Below are positions 1 through 6,577 of a stretch of 64,000 bases of DNA, piece after piece. The position numbers and the translations under genes are program-made. The stretch is from a virus: positions 1 to 64,000 of the IMG/VR virus record IMGVR_UViG_3300023210_000021, one strand, 5' to 3'. Below the pieces are notes generated by a model. The model saw only the letters and a program-made list of their open reading frames with translations, was not told the origin of the DNA and ran no database searches. How positions within the stretch are numbered: position 1 is the stretch's first letter; the number at the start of each line of letters is the position of its first letter.

Positions 1-1
1 A

Positions 2-154
2 TTGGGTGCTCACTTAATGGATTTCACACAATTCTCTCCGTTTGCTAGTTACGGACTAACATTAGCACCTTTGGCTATCTTTTTAGATGGTTGTTTAGCT
101 AGTGGTTGTGTATGGTTAGTCCACACTTTTCAAGAATATTTAGAAGGGGAATAA
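2..154 (+). CDS. C-terminal fragment of a hydrophobic protein (cut by window edge)
   Basis: An open frame on the + strand runs in from the left edge and stops at TAA 152-154, giving about 50 residues with no start inside the window. The middle is hydrophobic (SYGLTLAPLAIFLDG) and could be a membrane segment, followed by a short polar tail ending in EYLEGE. The stop lies directly before a hairpin with a T tract, which fits the end of a real + strand gene converging on the minus-strand genes to the right. The family is not recognised, and a chance open frame cannot be excluded. Confidence 0.5.
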   Translation: MGAHLMDFTQFSPFASYGLTLAPLAIFLDGCLASGCVWLVHTFQEYLEGE

Positions 155-159
155 AAAAA

Positions 160-195
160 GTGAGGGGTTAAACGACCCCTTTAAATTTCTTTTTT
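160..195. terminator. bidirectional rho-independent terminator
   Basis: A 6-bp stem AGGGGT (163-168) pairs with ACCCCT (175-180) around a 6-nt loop. It is flanked by A-rich sequence on the left and TTTAAATTTCTTTTTT on the right, so it can end transcription in both directions. It sits between the + strand gene ending at 154 and the minus-strand gene ending at 194. Confidence 0.75.
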
Positions 196-706
196 ATTTA
201 GGTTCTACAATTATTTGTAATTGTATTATCTTATCATTTGATTTAACATAACCGTCTATATTATATCTATTACCGTCAAGTACCACACCAAGTTCACAAT
301 CAAAAATAAAATCATCTATATCTTTAGTATCCCATGTTTTATTCTTACCACCATTATTATACATATAATGTATTTTTGCATCTGACGTGAAGAATTTACC
401 TTTTTGACTATTAAAATCTTCTACCGATACTTTACCCAATATTAAACCACCTACTAAATCATTTAATTCTCTATCTAATTGTGGATCAAATGGGTAACCT
501 GTTTTACCATCTGATAATTCCCAATTTTTTCTTTCTTGTTCATTAATCAACCTCTTATATTGACTTTCTGATTTTATATCTTCAATATCTTTATACTCTT
601 TTTGTTCATTTAAACTATAATTTCTTTCGTGGTTTTGTCTTTCACTTTCTACCATAAGAGATCTATCTCTCATTGCTTCTACTTTTGGGTTTGTTCTTTT
701 TTTCAT
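194..706 (-). CDS. unknown protein with two capsid-targeting-like motifs
   Basis: This 170-residue protein matches no family I recognise. Its first 60 residues are basic and polar and contain two short motifs ending in hydrophobic-x-E: SLMVE near residue 21 and SQYKRLINEQ near residues 48-57. The second is almost the same as SQYKRLFKEQ at the N-terminus of the M15 peptidase encoded at 4628-5623. Motifs of this type resemble T4 prohead-protease sites on packaged internal proteins, so I infer a head-packaged protein. The rest is mixed alpha/beta with no visible catalytic motif. Its start overlaps the upstream gene by 4 bases (ATGA), so the two are probably translationally coupled. Confidence 0.75.
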   Translation of the reverse strand: MKKRTNPKVEAMRDRSLMVESERQNHERNYSLNEQKEYKDIEDIKSESQYKRLINEQERKNWELSDGKTGYPFDPQLDRELNDLVGGLILGKVSVEDFNSQKGKFFTSDAKIHYMYNNGGKNKTWDTKDIDDFIFDCELGVVLDGNRYNIDGYVKSNDKIIQLQIIVEPK

Positions 707-1140
707 TTTCTTACACTTTTAAGTTCAAAGTCTGTAATACCAATTGATTGTAAATATTCAGCCATTTCTTCAGGTCTGTTGGTGTAGTATTCACTACCGT
801 TAGAACCCAATCTTAATGATGATGGCGCAAATCTTTGGTTAACCATATCCATTAGGTTATTGTAGATAAAAACTCTGTTATCATTACTAACTCCAGCATT
901 ATCAGTAAAACTAATACCTAAATACTTGTTTAATAAACCAACAATTTCATCTTCAAAATTAGACACCACTTCAGGATTATTTAAATCATAACTTAAATTT
1001 TCTTCTTTCCCCGTTTTTTCCCTTTCTTCTTCGTAGTATTTTTCTTGTCTTCCTCTAGGGGTTTCTATTTCATACTCAACTAATAATCTTTTATTAGCCT
1101 TTTCCATTAAAAGTCTTTTTTGTTTCTCTAATCTTCCCAT
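703..1140 (-). CDS. unknown protein with capsid-targeting-like N-terminus
   Basis: A 145-residue protein of unknown function. Residues 1-22 form a basic helix containing KRLLMEKANKRLLVE, nearly identical to the N-terminus of the peptidoglycan-binding protein at 58432-59439, although the two proteins share nothing visible after that. The LLVE end fits the (L/I)-x-E rule of T4-type prohead protease sites, so the segment is probably removed during head maturation (inference). The remainder is acidic and then mixed alpha/beta. An ATATTTATAA box lies 14 bases before the ATG. The gene is followed by and overlaps the gene at 194-706. Confidence 0.75.
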   Translation of the reverse strand: MGRLEKQKRLLMEKANKRLLVEYEIETPRGRQEKYYEEEREKTGKEENLSYDLNNPEVVSNFEDEIVGLLNKYLGISFTDNAGVSNDNRVFIYNNLMDMVNQRFAPSSLRLGSNGSEYYTNRPEEMAEYLQSIGITDFELKSVRK

Positions 1141-1153
1141 AGTATTCTTTTTA

Positions 1154-1163
1154 TTATAAATAT
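1154..1163 (-). promoter_or_regulatory. ATATTTATAA upstream box
   Basis: The minus strand reads ATATTTATAATAAAAA, ending 14 bases before the ATG of the gene at 703-1140. The same sense-strand box recurs before many genes in this window; function not proven. Confidence 0.45.
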
Positions 1164-1169
1164 CATTAA

Positions 1170-1203
1170 AAACAAAAAGAGGAAGTTTTTTAGGCTTCCT
1201 CTG
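1170..1203 (-). terminator. rho-independent terminator overlapping a stop codon
   Basis: On the minus strand an 8-bp stem AGAGGAAG/CTTCCTCT (1178-1185 with 1195-1202) is followed by TTTTTGTTTTT. The stop codon of the gene at 1190-1687 lies in the loop, so termination is placed exactly at the gene end. Confidence 0.8.
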
Positions 1204-1687
1204 TTTCTATAATTTCTTCTTCCGTTTCGACTTTGTTATTAGTCGGTGGTAGTTCTATCCCCTTATGTAGTTGTGGGATATCATTTTCAATAGATTCTAT
1301 TGATGATAAATCACTCAACTTCGGTTCTTCTATATCTTCAATTTTAAATTTGAGTCTTTCTAACTCACTCAATGGTTTAGACGTAAACCACATTTTCAAT
1401 TCTTCAATCTTAGCCCTTAATAGAACTAATTTGTGTTCCTTTTCAATATTACCATTTATAATACCCTCCACATGATCCAAAATCATATCAAAATCATTTG
1501 ACTCACCATTTACAGGGTGGAACATATAATAGTTTTCATTATTCTGACTTGCTTTATATGTAATATCGTCTGACTGGTATACATCCCAACCATCCTTTAA
1601 CACTACATCAACTACACCCATATTCTTAACAAACCTAATGCCTGTTACATATGGTCGTAAGTCATTTAACCTCTCTTGTATCATCAT
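1190..1687 (-). CDS. unknown acidic-tailed phage protein
   Basis: This 165-residue protein has a beta-rich N-terminal half (VVDVVLKDGWDVYQSDD region), a central helical stretch with charged heptads (about residues 85-125) and an acidic C-terminus ending EEEIIETEEA. No catalytic motif or membrane segment is visible. I do not recognise the family with confidence; the length and compact layout suggest a small soluble phage protein. It ends inside a terminator hairpin, so it closes the transcription unit running from the histone-like gene. Either M1 or M2 could be the start. Confidence 0.7.
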   Translation of the reverse strand: MMIQERLNDLRPYVTGIRFVKNMGVVDVVLKDGWDVYQSDDITYKASQNNENYYMFHPVNGESNDFDMILDHVEGIINGNIEKEHKLVLLRAKIEELKMWFTSKPLSELERLKFKIEDIEEPKLSDLSSIESIENDIPQLHKGIELPPTNNKVETEEEIIETEEA

Positions 1688-1700
1688 AAAACATTTTTAT

Positions 1701-1901
1701 TTATAATATGGTTAACCCATTAAAAATGGACATTAAGATAAAAGCAATAGATATACCCAAAAATAGTAAAGATTTATTATCTAAAACAAATCTCTCTTTA
1801 TTGTATACACTACGAGAAAGAAAGAATATGTTTCGAACCACAGTCAAACCACTCATAAAGAATATGAATATTAATATTTTATTAACTATATCTATTGCCA
1901 T
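1701..1901 (-). CDS. small two-helix membrane protein
   Basis: A 66-residue protein with two predicted membrane helices, roughly residues 6-27 (ILIFIFFMSGLTVV) and 44-64 (SLLFLGISIAFILMSIF), joined by a basic loop containing RSVYNKERF. It lies in the same direction as its neighbours between two minus-strand genes. A + strand open frame covers the same bases but is less plausible given strand and context. Small membrane proteins like this can be holins or superinfection factors, but nothing in the sequence decides this. Confidence 0.6.
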   Translation of the reverse strand: MAIDIVNKILIFIFFMSGLTVVRNIFFLSRSVYNKERFVLDNKSLLFLGISIAFILMSIFNGLTIL

Positions 1902-1911
1902 CTTATTTTAA

Positions 1912-2097
1912 TTAGGATACTGCTTCTGTTTTTTTCATTTCAGAAACGTTAATTCTAATTTCTTGTGATAAATTCTTAATCTCCTGTAACCCTTTTCTTA
2001 ATCTTGTTCCAGCGGCTTTATTACCTTTATCATAAAACTTCTCTGCTTCCGCCTCAATTTCTGCGACTTTTGCTTTTAACTCTTCAAATTTTTCCAT
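1912..2097 (-). CDS. histone H1-like (Hc1 family) DNA-binding protein
   Basis: The 61-residue product matches the short Bacteroidota histone H1/Hc1-like family. It has the conserved FYDKGNKAAGTRLRKGLQE core (about residues 21-39) followed by a helix with paired basic residues, and the length is typical of that family. Family members bind DNA non-specifically. In a phage such a protein could coat or compact phage DNA, or alter host nucleoid structure or transcription (inference). The gene sits in a run of small minus-strand genes. The close match to a host chromosomal protein is good evidence for a Bacteroidota host and for acquisition from one. Confidence 0.88.
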   Translation of the reverse strand: MEKFEELKAKVAEIEAEAEKFYDKGNKAAGTRLRKGLQEIKNLSQEIRINVSEMKKTEAVS

Positions 2098-2111
2098 TTT
2101 AAAAAAATTAT

Positions 2112-2351
2112 TTATTTATTATTATTTTCCTCATTTAGAGGAGTGCTTAAAACGTCTTCTGGAATCATTCCAGAAAAAGCTTCAATATTGTTATTTGCTT
2201 TTGTTAAATCATCTATTAAAACTATCGCCATGTCTGATTTTTCATCAGTAGATATGTCTTCTCTTTTTAAGAGTAATCTCATATCTAATTCAACCATCTC
2301 TCTTTGGTTAAGTAGTTTTGTTAAAACAATTTCTATAAACTCCTTAGTCAT
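2112..2351 (-). CDS. small helical protein of unknown function
   Basis: A 79-residue, mostly helical, acidic protein with no Cys, no membrane segment and no recognisable motif. It is separated from the downstream histone-like gene by 14 bases and points the same way, so the two are probably cotranscribed. An overlapping + strand frame (2143-2364) is judged a shadow. Confidence 0.6.
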   Translation of the reverse strand: MTKEFIEIVLTKLLNQREMVELDMRLLLKREDISTDEKSDMAIVLIDDLTKANNNIEAFSGMIPEDVLSTPLNEENNNK

Positions 2352-2395
2352 ACACCAACTATAAAACCTTTTTTCTTTAAAATAAATAGTTTAAA

Positions 2396-2872
2396 CTACG
2401 TTTTTAACTTATAATTAAGACTTTTCTCAAATAATTTATATAATACTATAAGTAAATCCATATCTGACCTAGTTTTAATTCTATGGAAATCAAAAGATAA
2501 ATTAGATAACATATTTAATTTTGCCATTATATCTTCTTTATCATCAACAAGATAAAATAATTCATTATAAAAGTTAAAAAAATATAATTTTAACCCATCT
2601 GTATCTTCAAAAATAATATTTTCTGATTTAAAATCAACCACTACCTTATTAAAACACCACAAATAATGTCTTTTCTGATCCTCTTCTGTGATTACTACAT
2701 CATCACCTAAGTAAGTGTCAATTACCAATAAGTTAAGCGTCTTTATAAAATCATAATAAAGTTCACACTTATCATACCTAACATTATTTGCTTTATACAA
2801 TAATGTCATCTCTTCTTTTGTGAGTGGTGTTCCGATATAGCTTAAAAATTCTATCGTGTTCATTTTATCCAT
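2396..2872 (-). CDS. unknown protein, helical
   Basis: A 158-residue protein rich in aromatic residues (YYDFIKTLNLL, YLWCFNKVVVDF, YFFNFYNELFYL) and probably all-helical. No family was recognised and no catalytic pattern is visible. A reversed-complement TATA-like box (ATATTTATTG on the sense strand) ends one base before the ATG, as for several other genes here. A second in-frame ATG four codons in is an alternative start. Confidence 0.65.
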   Translation of the reverse strand: MDKMNTIEFLSYIGTPLTKEEMTLLYKANNVRYDKCELYYDFIKTLNLLVIDTYLGDDVVITEEDQKRHYLWCFNKVVVDFKSENIIFEDTDGLKLYFFNFYNELFYLVDDKEDIMAKLNMLSNLSFDFHRIKTRSDMDLLIVLYKLFEKSLNYKLKT

Positions 2873-2873
2873 A

Positions 2874-2883
2874 CAATAAATAT
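2874..2883 (-). promoter_or_regulatory. ATATTTATtG upstream box
   Basis: Sense-strand ATATTTATTG ends 1 base before the ATG of the gene at 2396-2872. It is a variant of the recurrent ATATTTATAA box. Confidence 0.35.
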
Positions 2884-2902
2884 ATGGTGGAAAAACTAAC
2901 TA

Positions 2903-3784
2903 TTAAAGGCTTAATAACATATCGATCAATTCCTCTTGTGGGAATAAATCTGTTTTGTCTTTTCTAGTTGATGTATGAGTCCACATCCCTTTTACTTTAC
3001 CATAATAAGCATTTTCATTAAATTCAAATCCATCAGCCCCGTTCTTTCTAATCTCTTCAACTAACCCTTTACGAACATCGATAGAGTCTCTTTCTGCTAT
3101 AAACAAAATCCATAATCTAAGTGCTTCGATTTGATTATCAGAATATCTATGCCATGTTTTATGACCCCTGAATGGTTTTGATAGTGTTACTATTTGTGAT
3201 TCATGTGCTGTTGTCCCAGCATATGTTTTACCATTAACAATATACCCAAAGTTACATACCTCAATACCTACTGAATTTGTGTGCATATATTGTGAACCAT
3301 TTTTACCTAAATGCCAACCATATCCACCATCGGGAAATGCTTGAACCATCGTACCGTCCCAGTTAGTGTCGTAACCTTCAACTGAAGGTCCACCCATTAC
3401 AAATTCGGTTGCTACAGCTCCTCTATCATCTCTACCCCATGAATCTATACAATTAAGTGGTTTGTGCCACCCTGCTGTGTGATGTAAGAATACATACTCT
3501 TTAGATGTTGGTCCCACTTTATATTCACCACTTGGTAAAAAGTGTTTTTGAATTACTAATCCGTTTGGTGTTGTGTAAAATTGTTCTGTGTTATCTGTTG
3601 TTGCTAATCCCATAGCGTCCCATGTTTTAGATCCGACTATACCATCATCATCAAGACCATTATCAAATTGCCATGTTTTAACCGACCTTTCTGTACCTGA
3701 ACCGAAAATTCCATCGGCAGATATATTTAAAAACTCTTGAAGTTCTTTAACTTCTTTTCCCTTAGAACCTTTTTTTAATACCAT
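2903..3784 (-). CDS. endolysin: peptidoglycan-binding domain plus zinc amidase (Amidase_2/PGRP type)
   Basis: A 293-residue protein with an N-terminal PG_binding_1 domain (residues 4-58, with GSKGKEVKELQEFL and a second VGSKTW repeat) and a C-terminal N-acetylmuramoyl-L-alanine amidase domain (about 92-285). Visible zinc ligands follow the AmpD pattern: H101 in FLHHTAGW, H270 in WTHTST and D279 in RKDKTDLFP. VGIEVCNFG matches the conserved core strand. It should cleave the amide between muramic acid and the stem peptide, probably at lysis. There is no signal peptide, so export would need a holin or it acts from the virion. It starts on the stop of the upstream gene (TAATG). Confidence 0.9.
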   Translation of the reverse strand: MVLKKGSKGKEVKELQEFLNISADGIFGSGTERSVKTWQFDNGLDDDGIVGSKTWDAMGLATTDNTEQFYTTPNGLVIQKHFLPSGEYKVGPTSKEYVFLHHTAGWHKPLNCIDSWGRDDRGAVATEFVMGGPSVEGYDTNWDGTMVQAFPDGGYGWHLGKNGSQYMHTNSVGIEVCNFGYIVNGKTYAGTTAHESQIVTLSKPFRGHKTWHRYSDNQIEALRLWILFIAERDSIDVRKGLVEEIRKNGADGFEFNENAYYGKVKGMWTHTSTRKDKTDLFPQEELIDMLLSL

Positions 3785-4638
3785 TACTTAATTGTTTTTC
3801 TTTTTATTTTATAACCTTCGAACATATACCCACCATGTTCTACAAAATCTTTGTATTTGTTTAGTATTGGAACACTTTTACCACATATTCTTTTTATTAC
3901 CATAAGCCATCTTTCACAATACCCTTTTATTTCTGTGTCACTATAATTTAAAGGTGGTTTTAGATAAGCACTTTTTATATACCCACTATCTAATACGTCA
4001 CTATATTGTCTACCTTCATTAGCAACTAACCAATCCCCAAAAGAGTCCTCATTAAAGCTTAAAAAATCATACCCATAACCCTTTATTGTGTCAGGTAATA
4101 AATTAAAAAATATTGATCCTTGAAAGCTCGTTTCTTCTGTGACATATGTTTCATCACTATTAGGTACTGTTCCTTCATACTCACCAACAACTCTCATTGT
4201 AACCCAAACATCTGGATTCATATCTTCTTCGATCATAGTTTCAATATCCTCAGATATATTAAGCTCCCCACTAATACCATCAAATTCAAAAACGGTTTTA
4301 TTTTCATAATTCTTTTCTAAATACATCAACAAAATTTCTTTAGTTAACTTTGCTAAGTCTGGTGACATAACATCATACCCAGTAACTTTCTCTATACCTT
4401 CTTCACTAAATAAAAATTCCTTATATTTTTCATAAGTCATATAAAGAGTTGTCATCTCGTGCATGTCTACTCCAGCTTTTTTTGCTAAACTAAAAAGAAA
4501 ATCATTCACATTACCTGACCCTTCTTTGTAATCTTCAGTGTTTAATTGTTTATGTATCATTTTTAATATACCCTTATCAAACTTATTCATTTGTAAGTTG
4601 TCTATCATTGCCTCTGTTATAATCCCCTTAAACTTCAT
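3784..4638 (-). CDS. unknown protein next to the muralytic genes
   Basis: A 284-residue acidic protein of unknown family. It starts MKFKGIITEAM, where IITE followed by A fits the (I/L)-x-E motif seen on several neighbours, but the segment is too short to call a targeting peptide firmly. The N-terminal third is helical and the middle is beta-rich (VWVTMRVVGEYEGTVP). It overlaps the M15 peptidase gene by 11 bases and ends on the start codon of the endolysin gene, so the three are almost certainly translated from one message. Confidence 0.65.
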   Translation of the reverse strand: MKFKGIITEAMIDNLQMNKFDKGILKMIHKQLNTEDYKEGSGNVNDFLFSLAKKAGVDMHEMTTLYMTYEKYKEFLFSEEGIEKVTGYDVMSPDLAKLTKEILLMYLEKNYENKTVFEFDGISGELNISEDIETMIEEDMNPDVWVTMRVVGEYEGTVPNSDETYVTEETSFQGSIFFNLLPDTIKGYGYDFLSFNEDSFGDWLVANEGRQYSDVLDSGYIKSAYLKPPLNYSDTEIKGYCERWLMVIKRICGKSVPILNKYKDFVEHGGYMFEGYKIKRKTIK

Positions 4639-5623
4639 CTGTCCCTAATAATTTATTTAACCCTTTAATTATTTTTGATGACAACTCTTTTTCTCCTGAG
4701 TCGTCTGTATTTTTTATGATTTTTTGATTATCCCTTATAATTTTTTTAATCTCATATTTCTTTTTACCTTTATGTGAATCTACGATTTTATCAGCTTTAA
4801 TACCATATTTAGTATCTTTACTTAGTTCCATTTTTGAGTCGTCTGATTGTGGTAATTTTTCTAGTTTTTTAGATATTGGGTCAATTCTTTTTGGTTCTTT
4901 TTGTCTATTAATTATTGCGATATTTTTTATATCGGAACCTACCCCTGTAAATTTTAACAGACCTTTACCACAACACTTATAGTGTGGATGATCCATTGTT
5001 CTTAATGCGGTATCATAAAAATGATAGTGGTTGATGTCACTCATTAACCCTATGTGGAAATGAGGTCCCGTCCCACCAGTATTTCTCTTGAATTCATTTA
5101 AAAATGATATATCAGGGTAGTCACCCATTGCAAGTTTTAATACCGCCTTTTCGATTTTCTTTTGTACCTCATCATCATTACCACTTATAACATAAAAATC
5201 TATTGCATTTCCTGTTTTGTGATTACTACTATCTTTTGCTTGATGGTAGGCATCATTACCACTACTAATCATTAAATTTAAACTAGTCATATCCTCAATT
5301 TTTTTAAGAATATATAAAAGTTCTACATTAAAATTAGTATTTGATCCATAACCAGAAATTATTTCAGGTGCATATATGGGGTAGTTTTCCTTTATTTTAC
5401 TTGGAAATTTATTAACATCATAACCTAACTCTTTCCAAGTAACTTTATATTCTTCACTATCAGCAGTCTGCTTTAAGTCTAAACCCAACTCCATTGCTTT
5501 TGTTAACGTATCACTTATGTTTTTTGGTGGGGTGATTAGTTTAGTTGAGTCATCCTTAGTTTCATCACTTTGTTCTTTAAAAAGTCTTTTATATTGTGAT
5601 TCATTTATAATAATCTTCTTCAT
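4628..5623 (-). CDS. M15-type peptidase with capsid-targeting-like N-terminus
   Basis: A 331-residue protein. Residues 118-195 contain the M15 (D-Ala-D-Ala carboxypeptidase/VanY) zinc signature: S133-x-H135-x2-G138-x-A140-x-D142 in SSNHKTGNAIDFY, then H188-F-H190 in GPHFHIG. H135, D142 and H190 should bind zinc, so it probably cuts peptidoglycan stem peptides. Residues 1-18 (MKKIIINESQYKRLFKEQ) form a basic segment ending L-F-K-E, like T4 prohead-protease targeting peptides, and the same SQYKRL block recurs in the protein at 194-706. I infer a head-packaged peptidase, or a virion wall-degrading enzyme. The C-terminal third is lysine-rich and low in complexity. Confidence 0.85.
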   Translation of the reverse strand: MKKIIINESQYKRLFKEQSDETKDDSTKLITPPKNISDTLTKAMELGLDLKQTADSEEYKVTWKELGYDVNKFPSKIKENYPIYAPEIISGYGSNTNFNVELLYILKKIEDMTSLNLMISSGNDAYHQAKDSSNHKTGNAIDFYVISGNDDEVQKKIEKAVLKLAMGDYPDISFLNEFKRNTGGTGPHFHIGLMSDINHYHFYDTALRTMDHPHYKCCGKGLLKFTGVGSDIKNIAIINRQKEPKRIDPISKKLEKLPQSDDSKMELSKDTKYGIKADKIVDSHKGKKKYEIKKIIRDNQKIIKNTDDSGEKELSSKIIKGLNKLLGTDEV

Positions 5624-5626
5624 ATC

Positions 5627-5636
5627 ATATAAATAC
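5627..5636 (-). promoter_or_regulatory. gTATTTATAt upstream box
   Basis: Sense-strand AAGTATTTATATG lies 3 bases before the ATG of the M15 peptidase gene. It is a variant of the recurrent ATATTTATAA box. Confidence 0.4.
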
Positions 5637-5647
5637 TTTTAAAGCAC

Positions 5648-5678
5648 AAAAAAACCCCATCATTTCTGATGAGGTCTT
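5648..5678 (-). terminator. rho-independent terminator
   Basis: On the minus strand ACCTCATCA pairs with TGATGGGGT (one G-T pair; plus-strand positions 5654-5662 and 5667-5675) and is followed by a run of seven T. It lies after the gene at 5699-6562 and before the peptidase gene. Confidence 0.85.
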
Positions 5679-5698
5679 TATAATTGGGTGTTGTAGTT

Positions 5699-6562
5699 TT
5701 ATTTCTCTTTTTTTTCTCTAATGATGTCCATCATTTTATTAAACTCAACTGTTTCGTTAATGTAGTTGTTAGTTTTCCCAACAACATCTGATGACTTATA
5801 GTTAGATAACTTTTTCATCATTTCTTTTGATTCATTAATTTTATTTTCATCTTTATGTAATAAAGATACTGCTTCACCAGTTTTAGAGTTACCTTCCCAT
5901 CTCACTTTATAAGTTTGGTTACCGTCAGCCATTAAAAATGTGTTGTTGTCTACCTTATAACTTTCTTTAATTAAAGACATCATGTGCTTCTCATCCTTAA
6001 ATTCCTGTTTGAAGTTTAATCTTTTCATATTACTTTCGTTTTTTGTTGTTCTTACTCTCGGTGTTTTTTGATATTCATCTTTTATCCCATCAAAGTCACC
6101 ATATTTATAATCTTTATATTCTTGTCCTTTTTCTTTTAATTCATCGTAAACATTACCTTTCTCACCTTCACCAAACCCATCATGTGTTCCAAAATCTTTA
6201 TTATATTCTGAATCATCATTAATTGCGTCAATTCTGTCCATAAATTGTTTAAAGGTTTCGGTATCATCATTGTCATACCTAAGTCCCTGCATTTTACCTG
6301 CACCTTTTGCAGCAATTTCATAACCATCTAGGTCATCTTTTCTTGTGGTTTTTGGTGGGTTCTCTAATGCGTCTTCAGATCCCTCATCAAACTTATATAA
6401 ATCTTTAAGTTTGGTGTAGGTATTCATAGCGGCATCGTTAATTTTTTTAGAATCTCTTTGTATCTTCTCTGTATAATCTAAACCCTTAGCTTTAATGTCA
6501 GCCTCATTAACGGTTTTAATCACTATATTCTTTGTTAAAAATTTCTTTCCCATTGGTCTCAT
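5699..6562 (-). CDS. unknown hydrophilic protein, likely virion-associated
   Basis: A 287-residue, very hydrophilic, lysine- and aspartate-rich protein with no membrane segment. An early TVNE-A tripeptide (about residue 19) and NESNMKRL in the middle resemble the N-terminal motifs of neighbouring capsid-targeted candidates, but here the pattern is weaker. The C-terminal half has a small beta unit (TFLMADGNQTYKVRWEG) and then helices. Function unknown. Two ATGs three codons apart are possible starts. A terminator follows the stop codon. Confidence 0.65.
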   Translation of the reverse strand: MRPMGKKFLTKNIVIKTVNEADIKAKGLDYTEKIQRDSKKINDAAMNTYTKLKDLYKFDEGSEDALENPPKTTRKDDLDGYEIAAKGAGKMQGLRYDNDDTETFKQFMDRIDAINDDSEYNKDFGTHDGFGEGEKGNVYDELKEKGQEYKDYKYGDFDGIKDEYQKTPRVRTTKNESNMKRLNFKQEFKDEKHMMSLIKESYKVDNNTFLMADGNQTYKVRWEGNSKTGEAVSLLHKDENKINESKEMMKKLSNYKSSDVVGKTNNYINETVEFNKMMDIIREKKEK

Positions 6563-6567
6563 TTCTT

Positions 6568-6577
6568 TTATAAATAC
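6568..6577 (-). promoter_or_regulatory. gTATTTATAA upstream box inside the preceding gene end
   Basis: Sense-strand GTATTTATAA lies 5 bases before the ATG of the gene at 5699-6562. It also encodes the last codons and the stop of the gene at 6568-8013 (TAT TTA TAA). Confidence 0.4.

Noticed and set aside
1708-1911. A + strand frame over the small membrane-protein gene
   Set aside because: Strand, context and the two clear membrane helices favour the minus-strand gene at 1701-1901.
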